NCBI GenBank assembly: GCA_045647745.1
Contig: JAZRMQ010000012.1
Coordinates: 1-33,588 of the forward strand
From: HGM04593 sp045647745
Lineage (GTDB): Bacteria; Bacteroidota; Bacteroidia; Bacteroidales; Bacteroidaceae
DNA: 33,588 nucleotides
Direction of reading: 5' to 3'
Positions 30,841 to 33,588 of this stretch are shown piece after piece. A model generated the notes under the pieces. It did no database searches. It was not told where the DNA came from and worked only from the letters and a program-made list of their open reading frames with translations. A program made the translations under genes and the position numbers. Positions within the stretch are counted from its first letter, which is position 1; each line of letters opens with the position of its first letter.

Positions 30841-32769
30841 CTATATATTTAAATTTTCAAGTTCTTCCATATTCTGCTCCCACGATGCAACAGCCTCGTC
30901 GAGCTGTTTTTTCAGTGCGGCATATTTTGTAAAGTTTTCCTGTGTACTGCCCTCGATGGTGCTCATCACAGCCTCTAATGCACTTATTGCTCCCTCAATC
31001 TCGCTGATAGCCTGTTCGTCGCTCTCAATAAGGCGTTCAAGCTTGCGACGCTGTTTTTGCAGCTGCTTCTCGGCCTCGTAGCTCAGGCGACTCTCATTTG
31101 CGGGTTTTATCGTCTCGTTTGCGATGGGAGCCTTGTTTGCAGCAAGAGCTTCGTTTATATTATTTGCGTTTTTTGATGCAAGATAGTCATATATGCCACC
31201 CAGATGCTCGCGTACCTTGCCGTCGCCAAACTCATAAACCTTTGTTACCAACCCGTCAAGGAACTCACGGTCGTGGCTCACCACAATCACCGTTCCATCA
31301 AAGTCGCGGATAGCCTCTTTAAGGACATCTTTTGATAGCATATCAAGGTGATTGGTGGGCTCGTCGAGTATGAGCAGGTTCATTTGACGCAATAGCAGTC
31401 GTATCATTGCCAAGCGGCTTCTCTCGCCTCCCGAAAGTACCTTGACTGGCTTGTCCGATGCTTCGCCACCGAACATAAAAGCCCCCAAAATATCGCGTAT
31501 TCTCAGGCGAATATCACCTGTAGCCACATTGTCTATTGTCTGAAACACTGTAAGGTTCTCGTCGAGGCTTTGTGCTTCGTGCTGTGCAAAATAGGCTGTC
31601 TGAACGTTGTGCCCGATAGTAATTTCGCCGTCAAAGCCAAGCTCGCCAAGAATACAACGCACCATTGTGGTTTTTCCCTCTCCGTTACGTCCCACAAACG
31701 CAACCTTCTCGCCACGGTTGATGGTGAAATTTACCCCCTCGAACACGGTGTGAGCCCCGAATTTCTTTTTTACATCGTTGCATATAACGGGGTAGTTGCC
31801 ACTGCGCGTTGCCGGAGCAAATTTCAGTCTCAAACGGCTTGTATCCTCCTCGTCAATCTCAATGGGGACAATCTTTTCGAGCTGTTTTATGCGGCTCTGC
31901 ACCTGAACGGCTTTCGTTGGCTTGTAGCGGAAGCGCTCGATAAACTCCTTTATATCGGCAATCTCCTTCTGTTGGTTCTCATAGGCGCGTATCTGCTGTT
32001 CGCGACGCTCCTTTCGAGTCTCCATAAATTTGTCATACGACAGCTTATAGTCATATATCCTGCCGCAGGAAATCTCTATTGTGCGGTTGGTGACTGCATT
32101 TAAAAATGCTCGGTCGTGGCTAACAAGCAACACAGCATTGCCACTGCGTGCAAGGAACTGCTCAAGCCACTGGATGCTCTCAATGTCAAGATGGTTGGTG
32201 GGTTCATCGAGCAGCAGAATATCGGGGTGTTGCAATAGCAGCTTTGCAAGCTCAATGCGCATTCTCCAGCCACCGCTGAACTCGCCGGTGGGGCGTGTAA
32301 AATCGCTGCGACGGAAACCTAATCCCGTCAAGGCTCGCTCAATCTCCGCCTCGTAGTGGTTACCGCCCATCATTGTATATTGTTCGTTCAGATGGGTGTA
32401 CTCTTCAATGAGTTGGTGATACTCCTCGCTCTCGTAGTCGTTACGCTCGGCAAGCGCGTTGTTCATACGTTCAAGCTCGGCCTCCATCTCGTGTATGTGT
32501 GCAAAAGCAAGCTCAGCCTCTTCGTACACGGTGCGACCATCGGTGTGATGCATCACCTGTGGCAGGTAGCCCACGGTGAATCCTTTGGGGCGCGACAATG
32601 CTCCTTCGGTTGGCTGTTGCTTGCCGGCTATAATCTTGAGCAGCGTGCTTTTTCCGGCACCATTTTTGCCAACGAGGGCAATGCGGTCCTTTTTGTTTAT
32701 GATAAAACTGACGTCGTGGAACAAATTTGTGCCACCAAAATCAACTCGTATGTTGTCTACTGAAAGCAA
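30841..32769 (-). CDS. ABC-F family ATPase (Uup/ABCF3-like)
   Basis: A 642-residue cytoplasmic protein with two ABC domains and no membrane part. Domain 1: Walker A GKNGAGKST (34-42), signature FSGGW, and LLLDEPTNHLD. The linker (about 240-320) is a charged P-site tRNA-interaction-motif helix with RKERREQQIRAYENQQKEIA. Domain 2: GRNGEGKTT, LSGGERSRLAM, and LILDEPTNHLD. The C-terminus (about 555-642) is a coiled coil, EAEKQLQKQRRKLERLIESD, as in Uup-like ABC-Fs. Members bind ribosomes and ease stalled translation; some give antibiotic resistance, but nothing here points to a resistance subtype. It is the first gene of a six-gene minus-strand run behind the promoter at 32845-32875. Confidence 0.94.
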   Translation of the reverse strand: MLSVDNIRVDFGGTNLFHDVSFIINKKDRIALVGKNGAGKSTLLKIIAGKQQPTEGALSRPKGFTVGYLPQVMHHTDGRTVYEEAELAFAHIHEMEAELERMNNALAERNDYESEEYHQLIEEYTHLNEQYTMMGGNHYEAEIERALTGLGFRRSDFTRPTGEFSGGWRMRIELAKLLLQHPDILLLDEPTNHLDIESIQWLEQFLARSGNAVLLVSHDRAFLNAVTNRTIEISCGRIYDYKLSYDKFMETRKERREQQIRAYENQQKEIADIKEFIERFRYKPTKAVQVQSRIKQLEKIVPIEIDEEDTSRLRLKFAPATRSGNYPVICNDVKKKFGAHTVFEGVNFTINRGEKVAFVGRNGEGKTTMVRCILGELGFDGEITIGHNVQTAYFAQHEAQSLDENLTVFQTIDNVATGDIRLRIRDILGAFMFGGEASDKPVKVLSGGERSRLAMIRLLLRQMNLLILDEPTNHLDMLSKDVLKEAIRDFDGTVIVVSHDREFLDGLVTKVYEFGDGKVREHLGGIYDYLASKNANNINEALAANKAPIANETIKPANESRLSYEAEKQLQKQRRKLERLIESDEQAISEIEGAISALEAVMSTIEGSTQENFTKYAALKKQLDEAVASWEQNMEELENLNI

Positions 32770-32829
32770 AATTTATAATCTTTTTATATAATAATGTATA
32801 CAAATTCTCAATCACAGGTCTTTCCCTTG

Positions 32830-32846
32830 TGCGACCTTTGGTCGCA
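32830..32846. repeat. Hairpin at the predicted 5' end of the ABC-F transcript
   Basis: TGCGACC (32830-32836) and GGTCGCA (32840-32846) form a perfect 7-bp inverted repeat with a 3-base loop. It touches the -7 box and covers the predicted start site of the minus-strand ABC-F promoter. It could be an operator or a 5'-stabilising stem. Confidence 0.5.
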
Positions 32847-32875
32847 AAGATAGTGAAAGGTGGGCTAAGAACAAA
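32845..32875 (-). promoter_or_regulatory. Promoter of the ABC-F gene run
   Basis: On the minus strand: TTTG at 32875-32872, a 19-base spacer, then TATCTTTG at 32852-32845, a full match to the consensus. The start is expected near 32838, leaving a leader of about 70 bases before the ATG at 32769. Confidence 0.75.
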
Positions 32876-32955
32876 ATTGGGTTGGCACGAGTTTCCTCTG
32901 AAGTGTGGGAATATTTATTTTTTTTAATAATTTTACAAAAAAAATGTTTGAAAAA

Positions 32956-32987
32956 TTTGCAAGCAATATAAAATGTGTATATATTTG
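32956..32987 (+). promoter_or_regulatory. Promoter of the Fur/PerR-like gene
   Basis: TTTG at 32956-32959, a 20-base spacer, then TATATTTG at 32980-32987, a full consensus match. Expected start about 32994, giving a 30-base leader. The AT-rich surroundings could hold a Fur/PerR box, but no clean palindrome was picked out. Confidence 0.75.
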
Positions 32988-33023
32988 CAATGATTTCAAA
33001 AATGAAATACAAAAAATAGAGAT

Positions 33024-33443
33024 ATGGTAACAAGAGCAGAGCTAAGAGAAGAACTAATAAAAGCCGGAATTCGTCCATCGGTGCAGCGCTTGGCGATTTT
33101 TGAATATGTGCGTCAAAGCTGTCAGCACCCAACAGCCGAGGTTGTTTATGAAGCTTTATGCGATGAACTCGGTTCGCTGTCGCTGACAACTGTATACAAC
33201 ACCTTGAAACTTTTTGTTGATGCAGGTCTCATTTCAATGCTTACAATCGACGACACTTTCCGCTGTTTCGACGGCAACCGTTGCTGTCACGCTCATTTTC
33301 GTTGCAACAACTGTGGCAAGATTGTCGATTTACAGATGAAAAAAGATTTTCTCTCGCTTGTCGAGGGGCTTGATGATTACAGAATAACTGATGCTCAACT
33401 ATATTTGAAGGGTGTTTGTCCCGCTTGTAAGAATAAGAAATAA
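33024..33443 (+). CDS. Fur family regulator, PerR-like
   Basis: A 139-residue metal-dependent repressor. The winged HTH (about 1-80) has RPSVQRLAIFEYVRQSCQHP and SLTTVYNTLKLFVDAGLI, the Fur recognition region. The structural zinc site is C94xxC97 (CNNC) and C132xxC135 (CPAC). The regulatory site matches B. subtilis PerR with an offset of two residues: H35, D83, H89, H91 and D102 for H37, D85, H91, H93 and D104. This favours peroxide sensing by iron-catalysed His oxidation over iron or zinc sensing. Three extra cysteines lie beside the metal site (C81, C87, C88). It has its own promoter, and is followed 41 bases later by a rubredoxin-domain gene, a usual PerR target. Confidence 0.92.
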   Translation: MVTRAELREELIKAGIRPSVQRLAIFEYVRQSCQHPTAEVVYEALCDELGSLSLTTVYNTLKLFVDAGLISMLTIDDTFRCFDGNRCCHAHFRCNNCGKIVDLQMKKDFLSLVEGLDDYRITDAQLYLKGVCPACKNKK

Positions 33444-33484
33444 TAATAAAAAGATAATATTAACAGCTTAAAAATTTTATGACT

Positions 33485-33588
33485 ATGAAAAAGTATATTT
33501 GTTCAGTATGTGGTTACATTCACGAGGGTGAATCAGCTCCCGAGCGTTGTCCAATGTGTAAGGTTCCTGCCGAGAAGTTTAACGAGAT
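33485..33588 (+). CDS. Rubredoxin-like domain protein, N-terminal part (cut by window edge)
   Basis: 34 codons are visible before the window ends. The peptide MKKYICSVCGYIHEGESAPE contains CxxC, and the next residues give a second CxxC (CPMC), the four ligands of an iron rubredoxin site. The spacing between the two pairs is short (about 14 residues), as in the rubredoxin-like domains of rubrerythrin/NADH-peroxidase-type proteins rather than free rubredoxin. An in-frame ATG at 33479 is an alternative start. It directly follows the PerR-like gene, which supports a role in peroxide or oxygen detoxification. The rest of the protein is outside the window. Confidence 0.8.
   Translation, partial: MKKYICSVCGYIHEGESAPERCPMCKVPAEKFNE

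Noticed and set aside
1..33588. CRISPR array, insertion sequence, integrase or prophage genes
   Set aside because: No repeat-spacer pattern, transposase motif, integrase or phage structural gene was seen in any frame.

Overview
The window looks like a chromosome segment of a Bacteroidales bacterium, probably host- or gut-associated. The evidence is promoters of the Bacteroidetes sigma-ABfrA type (TTTG, 19-21 bases, TAnnTTTG), an outer-membrane beta-barrel protein with an N-terminal carboxypeptidase-regulatory-like domain, secreted proteins ending in a short 'LQGRR...IYIKNGKK' type C-terminal motif, a GH20 hexosaminidase lipoprotein, M13 and papain-like peptidases, and MenA. Species-level placement is not possible by eye.

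Left part (1-5838, all minus strand): a compact defence operon. A promoter at about 5808-5838 drives a 63-aa XRE regulator, then a DNA methylase whose N-terminus carries a complete PD-(D/E)XK nuclease signature, an HsdS specificity subunit, a putAbiC-type membrane protein, an unrecognised 194-aa protein, and an AAA ATPase cut by the left edge. No separate helicase-type HsdR is visible, so the RM core resembles the two-subunit BcgI-like (type IIB/IIG) layout. The RM, Abi and ATPase genes are nearly contiguous (gaps of 2-30 bases or overlaps), so this may be one composite anti-phage system; it is the best candidate for something undescribed here.

Boundary zone (5839-6820): two near-identical 20-bp operator-like palindromes, a startless open-frame fragment, tRNA-Phe(GAA) on minus with promoter and terminator, tRNA-Pro(CGG) on plus with promoter and terminator, and a small GTG-only reading frame that looks like a gene remnant. 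This has the appearance of the edge of an accessory island next to tRNA genes.

Core part (6825-14980): menA, a CPBP-family membrane protease overlapping it by 4 bases, radA, a COG2509-type FAD oxidoreductase, a strong bidirectional terminator, manA on the opposite strand, and a divergent outer-membrane beta-barrel gene.

14981-21588 (minus): a 1506-aa secreted papain-like/LamG/PKD-like protein and a GH20 lipoprotein, probably acting together on host or dietary glycoproteins. 21671-25112 (plus): an autoregulated-looking module of ABC ATPase, membrane partner, YtrA-type GntR regulator, a DUF2807 adhesin-like lipoprotein and an isoprenylcysteine-methyltransferase-family membrane protein, with a palindromic operator over the predicted transcription start.

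25122-32852 (minus): six tightly packed genes: ABC-F protein, M13 peptidase lipoprotein, MetA (with the residue typical of acetyl-CoA users), acyl-ACP thioesterase, a secreted CotH-like protein, and a small beta-barrel protein. The right end holds a PerR-like Fur-family regulator followed by the start of a rubredoxin-domain protein, a probable peroxide-defence pair.
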